A DNA stretch of 34,408 bases, taken from positions 1 through 34,408 of the forward strand of contig DUSN01000072.1 of assembly GCA_012842605.1 (NCBI GenBank). Direction: 5' to 3'. Below are positions 9,065-16,873 of the stretch, in pieces (position 1 is the stretch's first letter; each line of letters starts with the position of its first letter). The stretch comes from Clostridiales bacterium. GTDB taxonomy: Bacteria > Bacillota > Clostridia > Caldicoprobacterales > DTU083. The position numbers and the translations under genes were made by a program. The notes under the pieces were generated by a model. The model saw only the letters and a program-made list of their open reading frames with translations. It was not told the origin of the DNA and made no database searches.

Positions 9065-9394
9065 TTATTTAAATTCATCAGGAATGTCAGTTACTGTATC
9101 TGCTTTATATAAAGAATAAACTGACATCATTACATCGTAATATTCTATAATCCATTCATCTGATGAATAGCCTTTTACCTCAAATACTTTATGCTTTTTG
9201 TCGCCATCAACGATTCCTATTTGCTTGCCTCTAAGCGAATCTTTTGGCAATGCACTATAAAACGAATAGGTAATACTGCCCCGCTGCAACTTTGAGCCAT
9301 CGTTAAGTTCATGGAAATTTTCATACTCCTTGTCATTACAAGAAGAAAAAATTGTCATCAGCAGAATTATAATCAATAACAATGATTTTTTCAT
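9065..9394 (-). CDS. Small lipoprotein of unknown function
   Basis: The product has 109 residues. Lysines at 2-3, a hydrophobic run and IFSSC (Cys at about 19) make a type II signal peptide, so the mature protein should be lipid-anchored on the outer face of the membrane. The remaining 90 residues are charged and I do not recognise a family. The ATG at 9394 has AAGGAGAG 8 bases upstream; a TTG two codons earlier is less likely. It lies 59 bases after the methyltransferase-like gene on the same strand and may be co-transcribed with it. Confidence 0.75.
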   Translation of the reverse strand: MKKSLLLIIILLMTIFSSCNDKEYENFHELNDGSKLQRGSITYSFYSALPKDSLRGKQIGIVDGDKKHKVFEVKGYSSDEWIIEYYDVMMSVYSLYKADTVTDIPDEFK

Positions 9395-9453
9395 AAACAA
9401 GTCTCTCCTTCAGATTATATGAATAAGCTTAGTTTAGAAATATTATATATGTG

Positions 9454-10020
9454 TCAAAAATACCTGCGGACTTTTTTACAGTACTCCATGTATTCTTCAC
9501 CATATACCTTTTTCAAAGAATTTTCCTCCCGATGAATCTGGCGATTAAAAAGCCATATGCCTGCAATTAAGTACAGCAATAATATCCAGTTTGAAAAAAT
9601 CAAAAATATCCCAAGCAATATAATACCAAGAGCAGTATAAATCGGATTGCGGCTGATTGCAAAAGTGCCTGTTGTTATTAAAGGACCCGGTTGTTCCTCA
9701 TCTATGCCAACTCTAAAACTCTTGCTAAAAGAAATCAGTGTTAACAGGAAAAATGTCAGCCCTATCATGCACAACACTACGCCAAACCAACGAACAATCT
9801 CATTTCTGAATAATTCGGTTCCCAGTTTGGGCAAGTTAAAAACACTGGAAAACACTATATAAAAAAACAGCAAAACAAATGGAATAATCAAGAAATCTTT
9901 TTTATCCTTCTGACCAAACTTCATGGCTTTAATCCCCATCTTACGCAATTGCAAAACACGAGACAAAACCATTGTCATAAGTAAGAGCAGCGTTGCTATT
10001 GCAAAATACCCCTGTATAAT
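9454..10020 (-). CDS. Isoprenylcysteine carboxyl methyltransferase (ICMT)-like membrane protein, probable non-ATG start
   Basis: A polytopic membrane protein. The C-terminal half has GPLITTGTFAISRNPIYTA and HREENSLKKVYGEEYMEYCK, the SAM-binding pattern of the ICMT/PEMT methyltransferases. Bacterial members methylate unknown lipids or small molecules. The first ATG (9978) has no ribosome binding site and would remove most of the first membrane helix. The frame is open upstream to a stop at 10030-10032, adding QGYFAIATLLLL, a convincing first helix. GGGAG (10030-10026) stands 5 bases before an ATT codon at 10020 and 8 before an ATA at 10017. I therefore place the start at the ATT, giving about 188 residues; ATG 9978 (174 residues) is the alternative. 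Confidence 0.75.
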   Translation of the reverse strand: MIQGYFAIATLLLLMTMVLSRVLQLRKMGIKAMKFGQKDKKDFLIIPFVLLFFYIVFSSVFNLPKLGTELFRNEIVRWFGVVLCMIGLTFFLLTLISFSKSFRVGIDEEQPGPLITTGTFAISRNPIYTALGIILLGIFLIFSNWILLLYLIAGIWLFNRQIHREENSLKKVYGEEYMEYCKKVRRYF

Positions 10021-10117
10021 TACCGCTCCCTATCTTTGTCATACATAATTATACATCACCCATTTCCACTATTCCATCATCCTAATATTTTCCTATTTTC
10101 TCTCTCATTTAAGATAA

Positions 10118-10234
10118 AAAAGTCGTGTCATGAACAGGAAAAAGTGCCTTATAACTTACTCCTTAACCCTACTCTACCTAAAATTAAATCATGGCTGCAA
10201 TAAGGCTTCCTGCCCTATTTTCACCATGACTTTT
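10118..10234. repeat. Imperfect long inverted repeat downstream of glmS
   Basis: CAGGAA (10135-10140) and GCCTTAT (10146-10152) pair with ATAAGGC (10200-10206) and TTCCTG (10207-10212), and AAAAGTC (10118-10124) pairs with GACTTTT (10228-10234). The 291-base gap between glmS and the methyltransferase gene (10021-10322) otherwise shows no gene. It could be a structured transcript end or a small relic element. Confidence 0.35.
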
Positions 10235-10322
10235 AACATGACTCTTTACAATAACACAGCTTCTTTTTACTAGTGACACAAGTTTTATAGGTTACACAAA
10301 AACACCATATTTTGGTCGTCTT

Positions 10323-12134
10323 CTATTCAACTGTAACGCTTTTTGCTAAATTCCGAGGTTTGTCTATATCAAGACCTTTATTGGCAGCAACATAATAGCT
10401 GAACAACTGAAGCACAATGACTGACAATGAAGGCGAGAACAGATCATTGATTTTTGGCAGTTCGACAATTGACAGCTTCTCATCAGGAACAGCCTTAATG
10501 CAGTTTCCTATGAAAAGCACCTTTGCACCGCGGCTGATAACCTGTTCTACATTACTGTAGATTTTCCCATACAAGCTCTCATTAGTTGAAATTGCTACAA
10601 CCAGTGTATCTTCCTCAATAAGTGAAATGGTTCCGTGTTTCAATTCACCGCCTGCATATGCTTCAGAGTGAATATAGGATATCTCCTTTAGTTTCAGCGA
10701 GCCTTCCATGGCAATGGCGTAATCTATATTCCTGCCAATGAAAAATATACTTTTGTAGCCTACACAGGTAGAAGCATACATTTGGATAAAATCAATTTGT
10801 TCAAGCAGTTTGGCTGCCTTATCGGGCAGAGAGGCAATTTCTTTAAAATACTCTTCTGCTTGCTCACTGTTTATCCTGCCAAGTTTTGCAGCAAACTTTA
10901 CGGCTAAAAAATACAGCATAAGCAGCTGAGCTGAAAAAGCTTTAGTGGTGGCTACAGCTATCTCAGGGCCTGCCAGTGTATACAATGTATAGTCGGTTTC
11001 TTTTGCAATAGTACTGCCAATCACATTGACAATAGACAATGTAACGGCTCCCTTTCGCTTAGCTTCCCTCATGGCAGCTATGGTATCAGCAGTTTCTCCG
11101 GACTGGCTGACCAAAATGACTAATGTGTTTTGGTCGACAATAGCATCCTTGTACCGAAACTCACTGGCAAGGTCTACCTCAACGGGCAGCCTGCAAAGCC
11201 GTTCCATTACATATTTTGCAACCATGCCTGCGTTGTAAGCTGAACCGCATGCGGTAATCACAATTTTATTAAAGTTTGTAATATCCAGACTGTCAATTAT
11301 TCTTCTATTATCCCCGTCACCAAGCACAGATTGGATGGTATCATGCAATACCTTAGGCTGTTCCATAATCTCTTTCAGCATGAAATGCTCATATCCGCCC
11401 TTTTCTGCGCTGTCTATGCTCCATGTAATGGTTTCAAGGTGCTTCTCAAGCGGTTCCTTATCGGTGTTATAGAATTTTACGCCTTCCCTTGTCAATACTG
11501 CTATTTCCTTATCGTTAAGGTAATAGACCTTATTGGTATGAGAAAGAACGGCGGGTACATCAGATGCGATAAAATTCCCGCTATCTGAAACACCTATAAT
11601 CAATGGATTGTCTTTCTTGATGGCAATAAGCTTGTCTGGATCGTCAAGGCACATAATGCCAAGTGCATAGGAACCTTCAAGAGCATTGGCTACCTTGATG
11701 ACTGTATCCATTATATCGCCTGTGTGATAGTACTCAGCAAGCTGAGCAATAACCTCACTGTCAGTCTGGGAAACAAACTGAATTCCTTTTTGCTCCAGTC
11801 TCTCTTTAAGCTGTTTATAATTTTCAATAATTCCGTTATGGACAATGGCTATTTTATTCTGACTCCCCAAGTGAGGATGGGAGTTAATGTCCGATGGTTC
11901 ACCATGCGTAGCCCATCTGGTATGTCCTATCCCAAGAAATCCTGATATCGGGCGCGCATTTACAGCTGTTTCCAGTTCTGACAGGCGGCCTTTTTGCTTA
12001 ACAACGGAAAAGCCTTTATTATCCATTACTGCAATGCCTGAAGAATCATATCCGCGGTATTCGAGCTTTTTTAGTCCGTCTAAAATGATTGGCACTGCGT
12101 TTTCGCTGCCTATATAACCGATAATGCCACACAT
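10323..12134 (-). CDS. glmS: Glutamine-fructose-6-phosphate aminotransferase (isomerizing)
   Basis: Makes glucosamine 6-phosphate from fructose 6-phosphate and glutamine, the first step to UDP-GlcNAc and peptidoglycan. At 603 residues it is full length. The N-terminal class II glutaminase begins MCGIIGYIG with the nucleophilic cysteine at position 2. It also has EYRGYDSSG, GHTRWATHG and HNGIIENY. Two SIS domains follow (TACGSAYNAG; SQSGETADT; AVATTKAFSAQ), ending in PRNLAKSVTVE. The ATG at 12134 has GAGGAGG 7 bases upstream and gives the required Cys2. The 94-base gap upstream is too short for a glmS ribozyme. A YciI gene precedes it. Confidence 0.97.
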   Translation of the reverse strand: MCGIIGYIGSENAVPIILDGLKKLEYRGYDSSGIAVMDNKGFSVVKQKGRLSELETAVNARPISGFLGIGHTRWATHGEPSDINSHPHLGSQNKIAIVHNGIIENYKQLKERLEQKGIQFVSQTDSEVIAQLAEYYHTGDIMDTVIKVANALEGSYALGIMCLDDPDKLIAIKKDNPLIIGVSDSGNFIASDVPAVLSHTNKVYYLNDKEIAVLTREGVKFYNTDKEPLEKHLETITWSIDSAEKGGYEHFMLKEIMEQPKVLHDTIQSVLGDGDNRRIIDSLDITNFNKIVITACGSAYNAGMVAKYVMERLCRLPVEVDLASEFRYKDAIVDQNTLVILVSQSGETADTIAAMREAKRKGAVTLSIVNVIGSTIAKETDYTLYTLAGPEIAVATTKAFSAQLLMLYFLAVKFAAKLGRINSEQAEEYFKEIASLPDKAAKLLEQIDFIQMYASTCVGYKSIFFIGRNIDYAIAMEGSLKLKEISYIHSEAYAGGELKHGTISLIEEDTLVVAISTNESLYGKIYSNVEQVISRGAKVLFIGNCIKAVPDEKLSIVELPKINDLFSPSLSVIVLQLFSYYVAANKGLDIDKPRNLAKSVTVE

Positions 12135-12228
12135 AAAATTTCCTCCTCTATTACGCAACTGACTATAAGTTTTTTGTATTTACCCTAATAATAAATATTG
12201 TGCTTATTCGCTGCTTTTGCATACATTT

Positions 12229-12558
12229 TTATGAATTGGACTGCCTCATTATTGCTACATTATAAGTAAACAATTCGGCTGTCATGATGCCATCAGATAC
12301 ACCCGGATCATTGTTCATCATTTGATATGCCTCTTCTATAGAATCAGCTTCTATGATAACTACTCCAAATGTTTTCTCATCAAGTCCGCATGTTTTTCCT
12401 GCCAGGATCAGTTTACCCTCAGCTAACAAGTTTTGCAGATAGGCAAAGTGCTTGTCAATAATTTTTTCTTCCTGCTCTGTCCAGTTTTCTTCTTTAAGCA
12501 GTCGTGGTATTGGTCTTAATACGTATATAAACTGTGATTGTCTTTTTTCCTGCTCCAT
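12229..12558 (-). CDS. YciI family protein
   Basis: A 109-residue single-domain protein with the YciI-like ferredoxin fold pattern. It has an N-terminal strand (FIYVLRPIP), the conserved histidine in DKHFAYLQNLLAEGKLILAGKT, a GVVIIEADSIEEA strand-helix and a C-terminal VSDGIMTAELFTYNVAIM. The family has a putative His/Asp active site; most members are uncharacterised. AAGGAGAG stands 12 bases before the ATG, somewhat far. It lies 53 bases after the MFS transporter gene and may share its transcript. Confidence 0.85.
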   Translation of the reverse strand: MEQEKRQSQFIYVLRPIPRLLKEENWTEQEEKIIDKHFAYLQNLLAEGKLILAGKTCGLDEKTFGVVIIEADSIEEAYQMMNNDPGVSDGIMTAELFTYNVAIMRQSNS

Positions 12559-12611
12559 TTTATTTCAATACTCTCCTTTATGGTAAATTTTATTTAATAA
12601 ATAATCATTTA

Positions 12612-13901
12612 TTACTCCGTTACCTTCAGTGATCTGAAATATTTCTTATTAAGGGGCAAGTGGTAAAATAAAGCTGTTGCGGCAATGCCTGCCAGCAATA
12701 ATATGATGCTTAAGACAAATGGCAGTTTTCTTGAAATATCGCTGAGCAGGCCGGCTATATATCCAAATGGTACACTGATCAGCATAACCGTCGTTTGCAG
12801 CAAGGCCATTATTCCCGAGCGCTCCTCAGGATCAGCATGGATAGCAACCAACGATTCTCTGAGCGTATTTAACACAGCACTTCCCAATGCATCAAAAATT
12901 AAGGAAAGCGATAATAAAACATATCCCCATATACCTAAGTTTCTGATTGAGATCAGTAAAACACAGCCAATTATGGAACTGATGAATCCCCCATACAATG
13001 GCCATTCCAGCCTGGTTTGCTTTATATGTGAGATTACCGTAAAGAAAAGCACAATGGAAAGGATGCTGCGTATCATCGGAAATATGGGCAGCAGTGCATC
13101 CGGAATGCCAATATGGCGTGATGTAATAATCTGCCAGAAGGTCATTGTAATCATGGATACTATCTCTACTAAAATGCTAACGATTATAGCAAATACAGTA
13201 CCCTTTGAATTCCGTATCTTAAGCAATGCATTTCTATAACCCGACAGCATCTCGCTCATTGACTTATTGCGAGATGCTTCTCTTCTTATTCTGCCAATAC
13301 CTGTTTCAGTAGAGAACTTATATAGAATAAGTATCTTTGCAGTCATTATAATAAAAGCATTTATATACAATATTCTTATGGCAGGCACTAGAGTCAGCCT
13401 GGACACCAGGATTGAGGAAATCGGAGCAAACAATGCAGAGAGATTTCCGGCTATTATTACCCATGAATATATTTGGGTTATCTTGTCTTTCGGTGCATCT
13501 TCTACCAGCAGACAATCCCAGGATACAACCGGTATTTTCATCATGCCGTTAAGCAATGCTGCCACTACAAAAAACCAAAAACCCTGGCTGAATGCCCAAA
13601 TAAGGCACGGTACACTCCAGGCAAGGAAATCAAACAGCGCAGTGCTCTTCCTTCGCCCCATTTTATCAACGACAGCACCTGATAAAAATGAAAATATCAT
13701 CTGTGAAAACATGTATATTGAAGAGATAATCCCCACCTGTACATCACTCATGCCGAAAGTAAGCATGTATACCGATGCATAAGGCAGACACAGATTCATT
13801 GAAAGTCCCCACATAGGTTCGGTATAAACGCAGGCACGGGAATTGCCGCGCAGTTCTATCAATGTACGAAACAATTTATGTTTCAGCAGTAATTTCTTCA
13901 T
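12612..13901 (-). CDS. MFS transporter, probable drug efflux
   Basis: A 429-residue protein with about 12 membrane helices. The loop after TM2 carries the major facilitator motif A, GAVVDKMGRRKS, and TM1 follows an N-terminal cytosolic segment of about 30 residues. The second half repeats the pattern from about residue 230. Substrate unknown; drug or metabolite export by proton antiport is the usual role of this type. GAGAGG stands 7 bases before the ATG at 13901. A promoter and a palindrome in the leader (separate entries) suggest local control. YciI and glmS follow on the same strand. Confidence 0.88.
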   Translation of the reverse strand: MKKLLLKHKLFRTLIELRGNSRACVYTEPMWGLSMNLCLPYASVYMLTFGMSDVQVGIISSIYMFSQMIFSFLSGAVVDKMGRRKSTALFDFLAWSVPCLIWAFSQGFWFFVVAALLNGMMKIPVVSWDCLLVEDAPKDKITQIYSWVIIAGNLSALFAPISSILVSRLTLVPAIRILYINAFIIMTAKILILYKFSTETGIGRIRREASRNKSMSEMLSGYRNALLKIRNSKGTVFAIIVSILVEIVSMITMTFWQIITSRHIGIPDALLPIFPMIRSILSIVLFFTVISHIKQTRLEWPLYGGFISSIIGCVLLISIRNLGIWGYVLLSLSLIFDALGSAVLNTLRESLVAIHADPEERSGIMALLQTTVMLISVPFGYIAGLLSDISRKLPFVLSIILLLAGIAATALFYHLPLNKKYFRSLKVTE

Positions 13902-13963
13902 TCATTAGCCTCTCAGTTATTACCATATCAATAGTTATTTATCAGTGCTTTATATTTTAATTG

Positions 13964-13983
13964 AACAATGCACCGGCATTGTT
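13964..13983. promoter_or_regulatory. Perfect palindrome in the MFS leader, possible operator
   Basis: AACAATGC, spacer ACCG, then GCATTGTT: 8-base arms with a 4-base centre. It lies 26 bases downstream of the MFS -10 element and 62 bases before the start codon. It may be a repressor site or an RNA hairpin. Confidence 0.45.
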
Positions 13984-14008
13984 TGCCTATAATATTAAAC
14001 CAGATACT

Positions 14009-14037
14009 ATTCTATATTTAATTTTCATTTATGGCAA
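14009..14037 (-). promoter_or_regulatory. Promoter for the MFS transporter gene
   Basis: Minus strand TTGCCA (14037-14032), 17 bases, TAGAAT (14014-14009), placed just after the terminator of the upstream gene. Confidence 0.55.
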
Positions 14038-14057
14038 TTATTTTATTAAATACTGCA

Positions 14058-14090
14058 CAGAAAGCCTTCGGAAATCCCGAAGGCTTTCTG
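14058..14090. terminator. Terminator after the DUF2200 gene
   Basis: CAGAAAGCCTTCGG (14058-14071), loop AAATC, CCGAAGGCTTTCTG (14077-14090): a perfect 14-base stem. The U-tract is weak on both sides, but the stem is strong. It lies about 80 bases after the DUF2200 stop codon. Confidence 0.8.
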
Positions 14091-14171
14091 TATTGGATTT
14101 CAGCCCTCATCTATAGAGTCCAGCCTTGCTTCCATGGCAAATAAGCAATATCGGAAATTTCTTCTGAGTTG

Positions 14172-14519
14172 TCAGCTTCTCAGGATCTTCTCCATAGATT
14201 TGCCTTTAGCCAGTTCATCAATCAATTTATCAAGCCAGCGGATTTTTTGCATAAGCGGGTCCTCTATTTCCTCTACACGAACACCGCAGATTACCCCCTT
14301 GATTTTCTGTGCATTTGGATTCATTAACGGTGCTTCAGCAAAGAAAGTTTCGAAATTAACTCCCTTCTCTATTTGCGCCTGCATGCTGTCTTTATCATAC
14401 CCGGTCAGCCAGCAGATGACCGTATCAACATCTTCCTTTGTGCGGCCTTTTCTCTCTGCCTTTTGCACATACATCGGATAAACGGTTGAAAATGCTGTTT
14501 TGAATATTCTGTGTTCCAT
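14172..14519 (-). CDS. DUF2200 family protein
   Basis: The 115-residue protein is cytoplasmic, with no membrane segment. It fits DUF2200 along its whole length: [71 protein letters not shown] and [18 protein letters not shown]. The role of the family is unknown to me. GGGAGAG stands 8 bases before the ATG at 14519. It lies 46 bases after the next gene upstream on the same strand and probably shares a transcript with it. Confidence 0.88.
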   Translation of the reverse strand: MEHRIFKTAFSTVYPMYVQKAERKGRTKEDVDTVICWLTGYDKDSMQAQIEKGVNFETFFAEAPLMNPNAQKIKGVICGVRVEEIEDPLMQKIRWLDKLIDELAKGKSMEKILRS

Positions 14520-14565
14520 ATTGTTTTCTCTCCCTTGGTTTTTTCTTTTGTTCTTACCAAAAGTA

Positions 14566-15288
14566 TCAGATATTATTTATACAATCACCATTTATATCAA
14601 CCCGGTCGTCTAATGACGCTTTCCAAGCTTCCAACCTGTTATCTGCCAGAATTTCATTAATACAATCCTCTGTGCCGCCAATATAGGTCCACATCATATC
14701 AACCTCTGTAGCTGCACACCAGGCACGATCTGCCGGCCACCATATGCCTGCTGCTTGTATTGGAACCGAAGGTGTTTGGATGGAAGCAGTATCTATTCGA
14801 CCTTTTATTAAATAATAACTGCGATCCGGCAAATGAAAACGCGCCGTTTTATTTGTCAGTTTTTCCAACTCCGGAAAACCCCAGCCATCCCATATTGCAA
14901 AATAGCAATTATCAGGCGTACTCGTGTATTTACGCAATATCTCTTTCAATATTTTGGCCTGCCTTTCCGGAAGACGCCCTGTATAAGGTGCAGTCAGTCC
15001 CTTCAGGCATTTATCCGAGTTGTTGAAATTGGCAATAGTGTGCCACTGCATTTGAGAATGCGGCGTTCGTCCAGTATACTTCGTAATTTCTGACCAGGTT
15101 ATCTCTCTGTCTTCATCTTCTAAATATGCCGGATGAAAAAGACGGGTATATGCCGCAAACCCGCGGGGTATTATTGCTGCGGCATAGTTGGCATATTTTG
15201 AACGACTCCAAGGTTTCTCAACGGATTCTATCAACCATTGTGCTTCTGCTGCACTGTTTTCTGATGTCAAATAAAAATCATCCGCCAT
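14566..15288 (-). CDS. Conserved hypothetical protein with WPADRAWC motif
   Basis: A 240-residue soluble protein rich in tryptophan and aromatic residues. Recognisable blocks are [20 protein letters not shown], a central FAIWDGWG, then a domain with [15 protein letters not shown] and [15 protein letters not shown] recall similar full-length proteins of unknown function in actinobacteria and firmicutes, with the WPADRAWC block conserved, but can give no activity. The ATG at 15288 has AGAGAGGTGA 7 bases upstream; a GTG at 15300 lies inside that site. Confidence 0.7.
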   Translation of the reverse strand: MADDFYLTSENSAAEAQWLIESVEKPWSRSKYANYAAAIIPRGFAAYTRLFHPAYLEDEDREITWSEITKYTGRTPHSQMQWHTIANFNNSDKCLKGLTAPYTGRLPERQAKILKEILRKYTSTPDNCYFAIWDGWGFPELEKLTNKTARFHLPDRSYYLIKGRIDTASIQTPSVPIQAAGIWWPADRAWCAATEVDMMWTYIGGTEDCINEILADNRLEAWKASLDDRVDINGDCINNI

Positions 15289-15558
15289 ATGCCAACTCAC
15301 CTCTCTGCTTTTTATTAGTTGTAAATTATCTACTCATAATTTTTCTGTGTTCTTTAATTAATTGGTAAGGTTAATGCGCCCTTGCAAGTAAACCTATTAA
15401 TAAAATAAGTACTTCTAAATTATACCATAGTTTTCACAATATTATAAATATACCCCTTTCATTAAATCATACAGCAAGGTTGATAAGAAATATAAATTTC
15501 AAGGGATTGTCAATTTCTATTACACTATTAACACAGTGATAAAAAATATAATAATATA
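15289..15558. other. AT-rich intergenic region between divergent genes
   Basis: No credible open frame. It holds the ribosome binding site of the gene at 15288 and leads into the plus-strand promoter at 15559. I see nothing else in it that I can support. Confidence 0.5.
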
Positions 15559-15592
15559 TTGTTATTCGATAAATATTTTGCTATAATCGATA
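15559..15592 (+). promoter_or_regulatory. Promoter with TCGATA direct repeats for the mini-DUF2975/YozG operon
   Basis: TTGTTA (15559-15564), 17 bases, TATAAT (15582-15587). The hexamer TCGATA occurs at 15566-15571 and again at 15587-15592, 21 bases apart, so both copies lie on the same DNA face and overlap the core promoter. It is a good candidate for autoregulation by the downstream XRE repressor. Confidence 0.6.
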
Positions 15593-15624
15593 TAAATAAA
15601 ATGAGAGGTGCATTTTACGTCATA

Positions 15625-15837
15625 ATGAAATCTGTCTTTGCAGAATTTCTAATTTGCACACTGGGCGGCTTGCCATTCTTCTATATAGTAGCTGAGAAAG
15701 ATGATGCGCCGGGTTTAATTATTATCGGAATGACAATAGCAGGCATTGCTTTTGTAATTTTTGTATTTGCTTCTGTGCTTAACCGGCTGCTGCAAGATGT
15801 CATTGCTATCAAAACCGAAAACGATTTAACGATCTGA
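15625..15837 (+). CDS. Mini-DUF2975 membrane protein
   Basis: A protein of about 70 residues with two membrane helices. Its end, SVLNRLLQDVIAIKTENDLTI, is the characteristic tail of DUF2975 membrane proteins, which normally have four helices and about 150-190 residues and sit before a YozG-type regulator, as here. This version keeps only the C-terminal half. The start is uncertain. AGAGGTG (15604-15610) is 14 bases before the ATG at 15625, while an in-frame ATG at 15601 would lie only about 7 bases after the predicted transcription start. Nothing homologous to the missing half is visible upstream. Confidence 0.6.
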   Translation: MKSVFAEFLICTLGGLPFFYIVAEKDDAPGLIIIGMTIAGIAFVIFVFASVLNRLLQDVIAIKTENDLTI

Positions 15838-15849
15838 GGTGGTTGTAAT

Positions 15850-16071
15850 ATGCCAATTATAGTTAATATTGATGTTATGCTTGCTAAAAGAAAGATGAGT
15901 GTCACCGAGCTTTCGGAAAGAATAGGGATAACAATGGCCAACCTTTCCATTTTGAAAAATGGAAAGGCTAAGGCCATACGATTTTCCACACTTGAGGCAA
16001 TTTGCAAAGCTTTAGACTGCCAGCCGGGTGATATTTTAGAGTACAGGAATGATGAAAACAAGCCTGGATAA
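15850..16071 (+). CDS. YozG-like XRE family transcriptional regulator
   Basis: A 73-residue helix-turn-helix protein. The XRE domain fills almost the whole chain: LAKRKMSVTELSERIGITMANLSILKNGKAKA (split here as RKMSVTEL and GITMANLSILK), then FSTLEAICKALDCQPGDIL. This is the usual length and ending (PGDIL-Y) of YozG-type regulators. GAGGTGG sits 6 bases before the ATG, 12 bases after the membrane protein stop, so the two genes are co-transcribed. It probably represses its own promoter, with the membrane partner modulating it; that link is inferred from the repeated pairing of these families. Confidence 0.88.
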   Translation: MPIIVNIDVMLAKRKMSVTELSERIGITMANLSILKNGKAKAIRFSTLEAICKALDCQPGDILEYRNDENKPG

Positions 16072-16075
16072 GTGT

Positions 16076-16873
16076 TCAATGATTGTTCAGCCATTTGCTT
16101 TGAGCATTATTCCAGCGCCAGTAGATCACCGCTGCTATCCATGAACGAGGTATGATTTTTCCAAGGAAAGAAAGTACCCTGTTGAGAATGCCCGGTACAT
16201 ATATGCATTTTCCTGACAATGCACGGTCTATTGTATTGCGTGCAACGCTCTCCAAAGGATTTGTGGTTACATTCCCCCAGAAGCCTTGCGCCTTGATGCT
16301 GCACAAAGTCTCCCGGGTCGTTACCATGCCTCCCGGGCACAGCGTCAGTATGTTTACATTCTCTCTTTTCAGTTCCTGACGAAGTGAGACAGCAAAATCC
16401 AGCAGAAAACGTTTGGAAGCGGCATACGTAGCTTTCAGCGGCATCGGAAACATAGAGGCCAGACTGGACACAAATACTATGGTAAAAGGTTTGCCGGGCC
16501 TTCGTCGTTTTAATATTGCATGGGTAATACGCAGGGTAGCTGCATTGTTCAATGAGACTATCTTAACAAGCTTTTCCCTGTCACGTTCTATAAATCCTCC
16601 CTCAAAATCCAAGCCTGCTATGTTTAAGAGCATATCAAAGCGTATTCCATATTTATCTATAACATCAAGCATTTTATCCACACTTTCCGGATTTGTAAGA
16701 TCGCAGGCTGCTGCTGCCACAACAACATCATACTGCCTTTCCAGCCCGCGCTTTATGCAGAGCAAGCCTTCTTCGTTTATATCAGTCAGAAACATGTTAT
16801 ATCCACGACGTCCGCATTCATTTGCGAGTGCACGGCCTAAACCGCCGGCTGCACCGGTGATCATTACATTCAT
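16076..16873 (-). CDS. Short-chain dehydrogenase/reductase (second in operon)
   Basis: A 265-residue classical SDR. It has the cofactor motif TGAAGGLG (residues 6-13), NIAG (84-87) in place of NNAG, a catalytic serine at 136 or 137 and YAASK (Y150, K154). The substrate is unknown. The C-terminal stretch after residue 240 is hydrophobic with aromatic residues (WIAAVIYWRW), a possible membrane contact. The ATG at 16873 shares its ATGA with the stop of the upstream SDR gene, implying translational coupling. An earlier in-frame ATG at 16906 lies inside that gene and is unlikely. The stop codon is 5 bases from the convergent YozG gene stop. Confidence 0.88.
   Translation of the reverse strand: MNVMITGAAGGLGRALANECGRRGYNMFLTDINEEGLLCIKRGLERQYDVVVAAAACDLTNPESVDKMLDVIDKYGIRFDMLLNIAGLDFEGGFIERDREKLVKIVSLNNAATLRITHAILKRRRPGKPFTIVFVSSLASMFPMPLKATYAASKRFLLDFAVSLRQELKRENVNILTLCPGGMVTTRETLCSIKAQGFWGNVTTNPLESVARNTIDRALSGKCIYVPGILNRVLSFLGKIIPRSWIAAVIYWRWNNAQSKWLNNH

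Noticed and set aside
12135-12228. A glmS ribozyme upstream of glmS
   Set aside because: Only 94 bases separate glmS from the YciI gene and I could not find the ribozyme core; the known element needs more space.
12685-13239. Plus-strand open frame of 184 codons opposite the MFS gene
   Set aside because: Its composition mirrors the antisense of membrane helices, with no binding site; the MFS frame explains the sequence.
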